Shown here: positions 31,801 to 43,800 of the stretch, piece after piece
How positions within the stretch are numbered: position 1 is the stretch's first letter
How the letters are laid out: each line of letters begins with the position of its first letter
Assembly (NCBI GenBank): GCA_949358305.1
Contig: OX442316.1
Coordinates: forward strand, 4,464,001 to 4,528,000
Reading direction: 5' to 3'
DNA: 64,000 bases
Source: Strigamia acuminata
Taxonomy: Eukaryota > Arthropoda > Chilopoda > Geophilomorpha > Linotaeniidae
Translations under genes and position numbers: made by a program
Notes under the pieces: model-generated
What the model was told of the DNA's origin: nothing
Database searches by the model: none
Seen by the model: the letters and a program-made list of their open reading frames with translations, nothing else

Positions 31801-34800
31801 GGTCCATCCAAATATTTCGAATGTGTAATTCGTGCTTGGGATTAAGTCGGTAACGAATAAATCCGTCGTGTCGGCCGTTAAATTCTTTACTAGCAAGGTG
31901 TCTGGCTTGTGTTTCTGAAAGTACTGCAACGTGTAAGCTGAAAAAAATTTTAAAAAATCAATAAAAATTTTAAAAAATTAATAAAATTTCAAAAATTCAT
32001 TAAAAAATCCAATAAAAAATAAAAAAAACCGTTGCGGTCAATACAAAACTTAAAAAATTCAACAAAAAAATCAAATTTTCAATAAAAAAAAATTTAAAAA
32101 AAACGTCAAAATGTCAAAAACCCAATTCAAAAAACCCCAAAAACCTAATCCAACCAATTCCTACCCAGTAAAACTCCATTCGTCCTAAGCGGCGGCGACC
32201 ACAATATATGAACCGTCTTATCCTTCACATCCTCAAACGTAAACGCCGACACCGAATCAGGTACATCTTGTAGCGTCTTCACCGCTACCGGTGAACTCCT
32301 CTTCCCATCTCCCGGCGACGTGAAACACAACACCGTCACCAAATAATCCTGATACTTCTCCAACTCGTCCACATAAACCGACTGCTCCGCTTCCTGATCC
32401 ACCGGCGACGGCGCAATCTGCACCGTCTTAAACGGCCTCGACCCCTCCACCATCTTCACCCCCCTCCACAACTGCACCTTATACCCCTGGTTCACCCCGT
32501 TGATCATCTGCGGATTCGGCGGCTTCCACCAGATCTTCACGGTCGTCGAATTCCTCGCTTCGGCTTTCACGTTCTTCGGCGCCGCCAACGGCACTCCCTC
32601 CTTAGTCCTCACGCGGATCCGATCGCTGAACACCCCGACGCCTTCGTCGTTGTAAGCGGCCATTTTGATCTCGTATAATTGCCACGTGATGAGCCCGTCG
32701 ACGATGTAGCTGCGCTGAGCCTCGTTTTTGATCGTGCGGTTCTTCCAGTCTTCGGGGTAGCCGAAAATGTTGTATTTGATCACGTAACCCCTAAGTTCGC
32801 CGTTGCGGTCTTCTTCCGGTGGGGGCTGCCATTGGATCATGATCGAGGTGGCGGATCTGGCGCTGCCGACGACGGTCACTGGAGGCGCGGTTGGTGCTAG
32901 AATAAAGAGAAGTTTTGTTTTTTTTTATTTTGGATTTATTGAATTGATTGAATTCTCACGTTCTTGTGGTAAGGTGACCCTGTTGCTGGGTTCGCTCGGG
33001 TTTCCCTCGCCGACACTGTTGACGGCACTGATGCGGAATTGGTAACTCATTGCGGGTTTCAATGTTGTGAGGACGACGTAGCGGAGATCGGCGCTGACGT
33101 TTGTTAAGACCGTCGCCCAATCGACCAAAGGGTCTGGAGTTGGATCTAAAAATAATAAAATAAAATAAATTTAAAATTTAAAATTAATTTTTATTAATTT
33201 TTCAAAATAAAAAATTAATTTTTTTTTTATTTTAAAAAAAAAAAAAATCAAAATTTTTCAATTTTCCACCCAAAATTCAAAATTTTCCATTTTTCCACCC
33301 AAAAATCAAAATTTTTCATTTTTCCACACAAAATTCAAAATTTTCCATTTTTTTTAAACTCAAATTAATTTTTTTCTTCACTTTTTGGATCTAAAAAAGT
33401 AAAAAATGATAAATTAAAATAAATTTAAAATAAAAAATTCAAATTTTTACATTTTTTAAAATAAAAAATTCAAATTTTTACATTTTTTAAAATAAAAAAT
33501 TCAAATTTTTACATTTTTTAAAATAAAAAATTCAAATTCTTTCATTTTTTCAAAATAAAATTCAAAATTTTTCAATTTTCCACACAAAAGTCCAAATTTT
33601 CCATTTTTTTACACCTAAAATTCAAAATTTTTCATTTTTCCACACAAAAGTCAAAATTTTCCATTTTTTTAAACCTAAAATTCTAAATTTTTCATTTTTC
33701 CACACAAAAGTCAAAATTTTCCATCTTTTTAAAACCCTAAATTCAATATTTTCCATCTTTTTAAACCCAAAATCCAAAACTTTCCATTTTTTTAAACCCA
33801 AAATTCAATTTTCCCCCCCTTTTTTAAACCCTAAATAAGACAAACCATCATTGTAGTTGTCAAAGGGCTTCAATCACCAAGCTCTCTCCTCCCCCTCAAC
33901 ATTTTTTTCCACCAAGCAAACCTTTCTCAAGTGTGCATTTCTTTAGAAATAGCAACAGCTGTCGCTTCTCTTTCTCCCCCACCACAATCTGACAGATGTG
34001 TTTATTCTCCCAACGAGAACCACACATTAAACACCCCATTTCCTCATTTCCCCCATCCAATCTAAATATAAACACTCAAAAACAACTTAAATACTCCACC
34101 TTCTTTCCTCATAACCCTCTTCTGAACAATAAAATTCCTTATGGCACTTTTCCCGTCGAATCCCGGCATCCAACTCACATTCACGGCTTTCGGGATATTC
34201 ACCAACAGCTCGGCATTCACCGTCGTCGGCTGATACGGCAGCTCGATCACGTCCAACTTTGCCGACCTCGTGTCATCCCCGCCCGGCGACTCCACCACGC
34301 ACATATAAGTCCCAATGTCCACATTGCGCGCCTCTTGGATCTCCAACGTGCCATCGCTTCGGACTTTAATCCTGTCTTCCTTGCTGCCTTTCAGCACCTT
34401 TCCGTCGAAATACCACCGCAATTCGAACGACACCAGCGGATCGTGCGACACCCGGCACAGCAAAGTGGCTTTGTGGCCCAATATCACTTTAGTGTCGACG
34501 GGCGGCTGCACAATTTGAGTTTTCACTGCAAAAATGCTCATTTTTTAACCGGAAAAATTTAAAATATTTCATTTTAATTTACCTAAAACTGACAACTGAG
34601 CGGAGACATTCGCCGAACCCAAGCTGTTTGTCTGCACGCACGTGTAGTGACCACTATCGACCGGTTGAACCGCGGCTATCAATAATCCTCCGTTGTTTAG
34701 TATCTGCACTCGGCCTGCACTTTTAATCTCGCTAGAGTCGTTTAACCACCAAGTCACTTTCGGCAACGGCGATCCAGTTGCGATGCAAGGCAGTTGGGCA

Positions 34801-37800
34801 TCTTTACCGTCGTAAACCGTCAAATCTTTAGGTCCTTCTTTAATTAACGGCGCAGCAGCTAAAAGATCATCAAAAAACCAAACAATTGAGCCAAACTTTA
34901 CAAACACACTAATTCCAGCAGAGTTGTGAACTCGTAATTACGTTTGCTCAGCGCAATGATCAATTCATAACTGTACTGGAATATCATATTTAGATTTTAT
35001 TAGTCATTAGGGGGCAAAGCAAAGGTGAAAAGCCTTACATTTTATTTGAGTAGCGTTTATTTCATTCACAGAATCGGCCTGAAACTCCCTGAGTACTCGG
35101 GAAGCTTAGAAAAGTAAAAAGTAAAAACATTCAACAGAAAATTAGTAACAGATGGATTTTTTTTATTCTGCATATAAAAGCAACAGATGGCAGCAGAAGT
35201 TTGACAATAGGCGCATGCGCACTCATGCGCTCGAATAGGTTCCGAGATTTGTTTTCATTAGTACAATAGCGGCTTAATTCGACTTACTTTTGATTTTCAG
35301 CCACGTAGAAGTGGCAATTTCCCCGGCAGAGTTCTCCGCAAAGCATTGATAAATGCCAGTATCGTTCAATCGAAGATTATTGATCACCAAAGCGCAGTCC
35401 TCTTGCAACGACAACCGCACATCCGAAGCTGCGATTGGCGCTGCATTCAAAAACCATTTAATCGAAGGTTTCGGTCTCCCGCCAGCCTTGCACGGCAGCA
35501 GAGCACTGCTCCCGAACTCAGCCTTCGTTTCCTCCTTCGGAAATACTTCAAAATAAGGCTTAACTAAAATAAATAAATAAATATTAGGCTAAAAAAAATC
35601 ATTAAATTGCCATTATTTTGCGTACCTAAAACAGTCACATTGGCAGTTGCGCGCACCGAAGAATCGTCGGCACTCACTTCACACTCGTACAGTCCTTCGT
35701 GTAGCTCATCCAAATTAGTCAACGTTAACGTGCGGTTCCATAAATCAGCGATGCTGTACGGCACATTAGTTAGGCTTAATGGCACTCCGTCTTTCCTCCA
35801 AATCGTCGTTAAATCTTCCAATGATCTAACCACAAAAACAATTAAAAATAACACATCCAAATAACACTAAAAAGCAAGGGCATGATGTTCCCACGTGAGG
35901 TGTGTTATTACTCTGAACTGTGTGAAACAATTCCACGGGTTTTCGCTGGATGAATACGAATTTCCCACCAAGAATCAGCGCATTGAAAATTGCATAATTT
36001 TTAATTCACATCGTTTAAATGTAATTTTTGCATTTTTTTAAAAAATTGTGAAATTGGATATCCCTAGTGATAAAAATTGTTCCACTCCATTTTTTTCTCA
36101 TCTCTCCCCTTTTCTAAAATAGACTTCTGTCGCTTTCGCTGCTATTTATCAGTAAACGATGCAAAAAAAAAACACGTGAAATTTAAATTATTTGCAAGAT
36201 TAACTTGGAATTTCAAGAATTGTGCCAATTTCTTGCAATTTTAACCATTTAATCGATTATTTCCACTAAAACAATGCATAAAACACGTAAAATTTAAATA
36301 ATTTGCTAAATCACGTTGAAATTTCAATAAAATGCAACAATTTCTCGCATTTTTAACCATTTAAAACACCTATTTCCACCAAAAAAACACCAAATTTCGC
36401 AACAAAACACAAACAAAACACCAAATAAGTGTTTCATTAATTAAATCTACCGTTTGAGGAAGTAAAAAAAAACCACGAGTTATTTATAAACGAGGAAATT
36501 TTCACTTCCGATTGATCTCCAAAGCAATTTAATCCCACTTTCAAAACACATTTTTTATTAATACCTGAAATTCCCAACACAATGCAACTGCACCGACTTC
36601 GTATCCTTCAAAACCTCAACGTTTTCCGGCGCCACAACCATCGCAGGTTTCGAATTCGATCCGCCAACACTTTCCCCGCGCACTTGCACCAAATGCCAGC
36701 CCGTCTCCTCTTCCTGGGCCGTGTGCGGGTTCGTCACACGCGCCTTGTAATGTCCGTCCTCTCTCACGTCCAACAGAACCATTCGATCGTCGATCAAAGT
36801 CACGTGTTTTGTATTGCGAACGATCTGTCCCTTCTCGTTAATCCACTTCACTATTGGTTTCGGGTAACTTTTAACACCGGATGCGAGCAGCGTAACACTT
36901 TCACCCGGTCGGATCGTATTCGTTTCATTTTCTCGCTCCGAAATATTCATATCTAAAAAAAAAATTAAAATTAATTAAAAAAAATTTTTTTTAATGATAA
37001 AATCGAATTTTTGTGGAATATTTCGACTTACACGCCACAACTAATTGAAGTTTGTCACTGAGTAAGGCTCCGGCTTCGTTTACCGCTATGCAACGGTAAT
37101 CTCCAGCGTCATCTTGCTTCGCTTCTTTCAGCCCATAAAACGTGTCGGAACTGCGGTTGTTGATTACATCTCCGTCTTTCATCCACGTGTATTCGGCAGG
37201 TGGGACACCTGTTGCTTGACATTGTAAAATCTTGCTTTGTCCTAAGTTGACCAAGTCGCCCGAGGACGAGGGTTCGTTGAGGAATTGAGGGGGATGAATT
37301 GTCTCGCCTAGAAAAACAAAAAAATCAAATTAAATTCAACAATTTCAACGCGAATTTTCGGTAAAATCAAATTAAAATCAAATTAAATCGTTCATTTTAA
37401 TCCCAAAATTACAAGAAAATGCGTTTGGGCTAGAAAAAATGTTTCGAAAGACTTAAAGAGGATTAAAAACACGAAAAAAAACACATTAAAAATGGAGATT
37501 AAAAGAATTAGTATGCTCGATCACGCGATTATCGAGCGCCGCCATTTCTTTGTTGTTTGTTGGTTGCTATGACGACGTGACATTTTTAAAACTCTATAAA
37601 AATCTGACCATTTCTTTAGAGACAAAACAACGTCCATTACGTCTAATTACAGTGATATGGGAGCGAAAAAACAACTTTTCTTTTCGGTGTAGCATCGCTT
37701 TATATAAATGGACGACCATTTCCTGTAAACCACTGAAAAAATGTAAACAAAAAAAAAGGAAAAATATTTTCGCACAATTAGAAGGAAACGTTAAGGGTCA

Positions 37801-38228
37801 TTTCAATTTTCATTTCTTTTTTTAAACTTCCCCGTCTGGTTAACTCCCATTGCCAGCTGTTCCTATTTAATTTACACTAAAAAACCAATTATTTTCACAG
37901 TCAAATAAACATCTGATTCAATTAGCTTTGAAATGTGTTTTATTTATCACACAAAAATAAAAACATGAATAAAAATGCCATTTTTATCTCTCCAAAAGTC
38001 AATTCAATTATGACTCACTTTTCAACCAGTTATCAACAAAATTATAATTTTTTTTTCCAAAAAAAAAATTTTTAAAAAAAAAAAAATCAACTCACCTGAG
38101 ACCCCCAAATAGACGCAACACGTGATTAAAATAATATAAAAATGTTGGAATTTGTGTTTCGGGGTCCCTCGACTCCCCACACGTCCGATGCGATGTACAA
38201 TGCGGTTGTCGAGCACTGAATTTAGCAT
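25848..38228 (-). CDS. sdk: Sidekick, Ig/FN3 cell-adhesion receptor
   Basis: 27 exons, frame kept throughout, 2,168 aa (family about 2,200). Exons 5' to 3': 38096-38228, 37032-37307, 36565-36952, 35626-35825, 35288-35563, 34583-34858, 34100-34525, 32960-33145, 32165-32896, 31746-31937, 31312-31682, 31013-31244, 30834-30949, 30048-30231, 29698-29988, 29428-29626, 28559-28662, 28429-28499, 27825-28371, 27624-27761, 27287-27562, 27049-27219, 26836-26985, 26663-26710, 26359-26503, 26159-26288, 25848-26096. Signal-anchor-like start, six Ig domains (exons 2-7), thirteen FN3 domains (exons 7-22), one TM helix (exon 23, VALAAISIVIIILIIAVLC), cytoplasmic tail with ITYSDEDDFKGYDDNCDSSS and C-terminal GFSSFV, the PDZ ligand of Sidekick proteins. 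Homophilic adhesion molecule at cell vertices and in synaptic-layer targeting. The second Ig domain lacks both cysteines. Confidence 0.97.
28690..29400. repeat. About 37-40-bp palindromic minisatellite in sdk intron 16
   Basis: About 17 units with GGCCTAAAA, then TCTATTTTAGCATCTAAAATA. In the later copies CTATTTTAG and CTAAAATAG form a stem with a three-base loop, so every unit is itself a hairpin. Fills most of the intron between exons 16 and 17 of sidekick. Confidence 0.85.
30270..30825. repeat. 31-bp minisatellite in sdk intron 13
   Basis: About 17 units of TTTTAATCGATTTTCATGCA plus TTTTCATAATA, the last ones degenerate (CAACAATTTCCATCATAT). Lies between exons 13 and 14 of sidekick. Confidence 0.85.
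33146..34099. other. Low-complexity sdk intron 7
   Basis: Irregular repeats of AAAATTCAAAATTTT, TTTTCCACACAAAA and C-rich tracts. No coding or structured feature seen. Confidence 0.5.
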
Positions 38229-38849
38229 TGTTGACCGTTTTAAATGATCAGGTGGACGGAATGGAAAAGTAACAACGTCCGAACAGTCCTGGTCGCCATC
38301 TTGATCAGGACAAAAGTTTGTTACGCGAGCGGAACAAACAATTCGACGTGACTACATCGTCGGCAAAGCACAATCGCATGGCACATGCGGGATGGGATTG
38401 TTGAGTGTTTCGTTTCGTTCGAAATTATCCGCAAAGTTGGGAAACACAATGCTGGGGCGTCGTGTCGAGTTTGGACGTTTCGTAGCCTCGCCGCGGGCAA
38501 GTGCGTCACGTGGTTGGTTTAAACGAAATGCGATTGGCGGTCTTGAATTCGATGCTTGTTCGAGTGTCAATGGCACCTCCGAGACACTGATTGAAATAGT
38601 TGAAATTGTAATACAACTTATTGTTGATTTTTGTTTCAAAATGGCGTCGTTCGGTCAAAATTTACCCTTTTTTTGTTTTTTTGATTGATGATTTAATATT
38701 TCAATAGATTTTGGTCGCTTGAAATTCATTTTGTGTTCTTGGATGAGGTTTATATCTGAAATAAAGTGAAAATGAGGATAAGAAGAAGGAATTTTTTATT
38801 TTTTTGGAGATAGCAAACTTTGGGTGCATCGCATTCCTGTTTTTGAATC
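38229..38849. promoter_or_regulatory. Divergent spacer between sdk and the small plus-strand gene
   Basis: 620 bp between opposed start codons; relatively GC-rich at 38300-38550, which fits a shared CpG-type promoter area. Open frames on both strands here are overlapping and unlike known proteins. Confidence 0.4.
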
Positions 38850-39180
38850 ATGTCTCGGCGCATGCGTGTTGGGTTTACTCGGGGTGTTGGTCTTGGTTTA
38901 GATTTTTACGGAAGTGATGGTATGTCGCTGCTATCGCACGTCCGATCCTCGTGTGTTAAGCGATCCAGACAGGTGCATTTCTAACTTATTTGTGTTGACG
39001 ATATATTTTTCCGATCGCGATAACAAGTAATACAAATACCAGACCTGTGTGAATTGAATGATAACGTGTTGTTATTTGTAGATTAAAGTTGCCGTTCTGA
39101 GAAAACAAGCGTTGGATCTGATGTTTACACCATTTTGCACGAAATGCATCGACAGAACTCGTAGAAAACAACGCGATTGA
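38850..39180 (+). CDS. Small basic protein, 73 aa, two exons
   Basis: Exons 38850-38972 and 39082-39180 join in phase 0 (CAG, GTGCAT...TTTGTAG, ATT). The protein starts MSRRMRVGFTRGVGLGLDFY, continues LLSHVRSSCVKRSRQIKVAV and ends CTKCIDRTRRKQRD; it is strongly basic with a C-x2-C near the end. AATAAA follows at 39248. I recognise no family. The exact splice continuity and two good signals argue that it is expressed. It ends 149 bp before the golgin-like gene on the same strand, which begins right behind an acceptor. Confidence 0.5.
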
Positions 39181-39329
39181 AAATCCAACAAAAAAAAATT
39201 AAACGAAAAATTAAATAATTAATTAATTCTAATTTGAATGATAAAAAAATAAATCACTGGTAGTTTTATATAAAAATTGGATGCGTTTATTAGTGCTGAT
39301 GTGGCAATTTCTTTTGTTTTGTAGAAAAC

Positions 39330-40787
39330 ATGTGGGGCTGGGGAGAGACGAAAAGCGATCAACAAAATGTGAGTTTCGAGACATTTATCGCAAAATTGAT
39401 GCTAAATCTGTTTGTATTTAGGAATCGGCCGATTTAGAGGAGCGGCTCAATGACCAAAATCAATTACTTGACCAACTTAAAGCAGTAATTCGTGAAAATG
39501 AAGCGAAATTAGCCGAAAAAGAGAGATCACTCGAGGTAAAATGACGATATAATACCTCAACCAATAACAGTGCGGCGTTAAAGCAGTGTTTATGTCCGAC
39601 ACTTCGTTACATTTTGTTTAATTTATTTTTTTTTATTAATTTAGGAAACTAAGGCGAATTTTAGTAAACATAAATTACAAACGAAGGCTAAAATAAACCA
39701 GTTAACGAATCAATTGAGCGAATCGCAGAAAAAACAAACTCGGGACGTTGTTTCACCTTCGAAAAGGGTATAGAAATAATTTGGAATAATTATTCGTGAA
39801 ATGAATTGCTTTGAATGTGTAACAGGATGACGATGACGATGCGTCGTCCGAAGGAAGTCGGGGAAGTTACGTTACCGAGCAATCCAGTCGTGCAAAACTA
39901 ATATTATTGAAAAAGCAGCTGGATGATAGCAGGTAGTTATTTAAAAATACATTTTATTATTTATTATTAATGATTTTAATTATATTTTTTTATTTTTAGA
40001 TCGTTGAACGAAAAACACGAAAAGAATTTGGAAGAATTAAATGTACGAAATGAACATTTGGAACATTTATTGTCGGAAAAGGAGGCGGAAGTTCAAGAAT
40101 TAAAGACAAATTCTCCATTTTCTGGCCAAGTTTGTGTTATTTATTAATTATTTGTGCATTTTTTTGGTTTAATTCATTGAAAAATATGTTTTAGGAAGAG
40201 GGAAACGACGGCAATGTTTACGAAATGTACGCGCAAATGGTTCATAAAGATAATAAAATACTGGAACTTGACAACAGAGTGCTACAGTTAGAAGGATCCG
40301 TGATGGATGTACAGGAAACGGTGAAAGAGAAAGATCAAGTGATTGACGCGCGGAATAAAGCGATTCAGGTTCGACAGCGAAATTATTTTGTTTTTTAATT
40401 TTGATTTATGTTTTATTTTCTTGCAGTTGTTGACGGAAGATTTAAGTCTTCGTAAGAAAAATGTGGTGGACCAATTGGAGGACACGAGAGGCGAAATGCG
40501 ACAGATGCAATTTAATTTTTCCGCCTTGGAAACGCGATGGATTGAAGAAAAACAATTGCTCGTGCAGGATTACGAGGCGGAAAAAGGGGAATTGCAATCG
40601 AAGATTGTAGAAAAGGATAATAGATTGACGGAAGTTGAAGAATCGCTGAAGAAACTCGAGTCGGTTCGGTTCGAATTGAGCACTCGGAACGCGGCTTTGC
40701 AAGAAAAAGTGGTTTTGCTTCAAGAAAATCTGGAGAAGATCAAACAAGACGTTTTGAAAGACAATACTAAAGGTTTAATTCATTGAG

Positions 40788-40820
<33 letters not shown>

Positions 40821-43800
40821 GATTTAATTTGAAAATGTTTGTTTTTAGATTTGATGTTGGAAATTAAAGCAATGAAAGAACAGTTGGCTGAAAAAGACGC
40901 GGTTATTAATTCGTTGCACGCGTCTGAGAAGGAAAACCTGTCCAAACAGCAAAAGGTTCCTGCTGAAAGTAAATCAATGGTCAAAATTAAGGCGCAATAC
41001 GTAAGTCGTATCAAAAATTTGGAAAAACAACTGGAAACTGCGCAGGTAGCTAATACAAAATACCAAACAACATTTCTACACAGCTTTTGCATATGAAATC
41101 TAGTTATTGGTCTAAAAATGCGATTTTTGCGTCTAAAAATGCGATTTTTGCGTCTAAAAATGCGTCTAAAATTTAGTTATCAGTCTTAAAATGGCATTTT
41201 TGCGTCTAAAATCTAGTCATTGGTCTAAAAATGGAGTTTTTTGTGTCTAAAATCTAGTAATTGAACTAAAAATGTTTTCTTTTGCATCTTAAATCTTCTA
41301 ATTGGTCTAAAAACGTCATTTTTGCATATGAAATCTAGTTATTGGTCTAAAAATGCGATTTTTGCGTCTAAAAATGCGTCTAAAATCTAGTTATCAGTCT
41401 TAAAATTGCTTTTTTGTGTCTAAAATCTAGTAATTGGTCTAAAATTTGCTTTTTTTCAATCTAAAAATATATTTATGCTTATTTGCACTTCATACCATTT
41501 GGTGATTAACATTTTCCTTCTTGATTTGTAGAATTCAGCAGACGAGTCACAATCGCTGAATCAACGGATAACTGAACTAGAGACGTTAAACGAAACACTA
41601 CGACTAGAACTGGAGAAGCAGCAGCAACATTTGGCTGAAAAGGATGAAAATCTCCTTAAAGTGTCCGACAAACAGGCCAAAGTCAAAGACTTGTTGGACA
41701 ATTTTTGCAAATCTCACGGAATGATCGAACCGACGACGGAAGCCATCGAGGAAGGATTCTCCAAGGTTTCACTCGCCAAAGACAAACTGGAGAGTTTTGT
41801 CGAAAGTCTATGCACGAGATTCTCCGTAGCATCGACCGACGAACTGCACGTCGCTCTCGACACCCTCCTAACCCGAGAAGCAACTCTACTAAACGAAATC
41901 GAAAATCACAAAACCGAAGCCGAAAATTACAAAATCCAAATCGAAAATTTCCAAATTCAACTCGAAAACTACAAGACTGAAGTGACCGAAGTGAAGAGGG
42001 AATTAAATCAAGTGCAGTGCGACCTAAAACAGTTGGAAACGTCGTCCAAAGAGGAGAAGGAAGCGCTTAATGCAACAATTCGAAGCCGAGACGAGGAATT
42101 CAGAAATGCCAAGGTGGAAAACGAACAATTTCTGACAGAAATTCAAAATATGCGGCGGGAATTGGCCGAAAGAGACCGGAAACTGACGGAATTTAACGAG
42201 ATGATGGAAAACAAAGTTGCGGTCATATCGGGCGACCGGGAAAGGGAATTAATGGAGTTTCAGAACCGGTTATTCGATGCTGGAAAAATAGAAAGGGAAA
42301 ATATCAATAAAGTCGAGATGATGACTGCAGAAATGCACGACAAGGAGATTGTTGTTTCGAATTTGGAGTTGCGGTTGAGTGAAAAAGAGAGAGAAATTGA
42401 GGTTTTGCAACACAAATCAGAGGTAATTTGTTGATTTGGAGAGTAAATTGAGTAATTAATTAATTATTTCTTTGTTTTCAGTTGCTTTTAAAGGAGAAGG
42501 AAGATTTAATCGAGGAATTTAGAAGCAAAATAGCCGAGAAAGTGTCGAAAAGCGAATTAACGAACCGCGAGGAAATGTTTGTTGCGGAGAAATTGGAATT
42601 TGAGAGGCGTTTGGAGAGTGCGGACCAAGAAATTAACGAAAAAGACGCGACGATTGGACAACTCGAGAAGAAAATCGAAGCTGAATTTTCGGAGAAACGA
42701 CAGAGTGAGGCGGACGACGAGAAATGGCGGCACGAGTTGGAAATTCAAAAGGATAAATTTACTTCTTACATATTGCAATTGGAAAATGACGTCAAGAGTT
42801 TAGCCGAGGCGCAGGAAAAGACGTCGGATGAGAAAGAGTCGCTCGAAAACGAGCTTAAGGAATGGAAGATTCGCTCGGAAAACGGCGAACGAGACGTGGC
42901 GGCCGAGCGGGAAGAATTTAACAACACGATTAGATCGCTTAGTGACGAATTGAAGTCGTTGGAAGAAGAAAATGAGAAATTAGTCGAAAAGACGAAACGC
43001 AGTGACGAATTGGTCGCGAATTTGAAGAAAGAGAAGGACGAAGCGAACGATATTTTGCAAAGTTTGAAAACGGAGAAAGAGAGTTTGATTTTGATTATGA
43101 AAAGAAGCGATTCGGAATTGGAAAAATTGACGAGAGAGAAGGAGGAGACGCTCGAGAAACTAGCGGAGACGAAAGCGAGGCTTGAAAAAGAGGTGGAAAT
43201 TGTGGGAAATGAAGTTTCGGCGAAGAACGATCGGTTGGAAAGTCTGGACGACGAAAACTCGAGTTTGAAGACGTCGTTGGGCGAGAAATTGAGAGTTATC
43301 GAAGAAATGGAGACGGTTGCTCGGGGTTTTGGGGGTTTGGAGACCGAAATTGAATCACTGAGTGGAATTAAAACGGATTTGGAAAATGAATTGAGGAAAT
43401 GCAATGAGAATAATGTTCAAATTAGGGAAGAAATGTCGGAAAAGTGCGGGCAGCTTGAGAATCAACTCGATGGGTGTAAACAGTCGATTGAAGGACTTGA
43501 ATTTAAATTACAGAATGTTGTAGTGACGCTTGAAGAAACTGAAAGGGTTGTTGGTGATAAGGAAACGGAGATAAACGAATTTAAAGACAAAATTGGGACG
43601 TTGGAGCAGGAAATTAGTGGTCATGTTCGCGATAAAAATGAAATTTCGATGCGATTGGAAAGCGAAACACGAATTTATGAAGAAAAGTTGAAGGATCTTG
43701 AGTTGGAGTTAATAGAAAAGGAGAAAAGAATCGAAGATATGGAGAAAACTACACTGAACAGTCAAGAATGCGTGGACGCTCAAGTTGAAACGATAATCGA

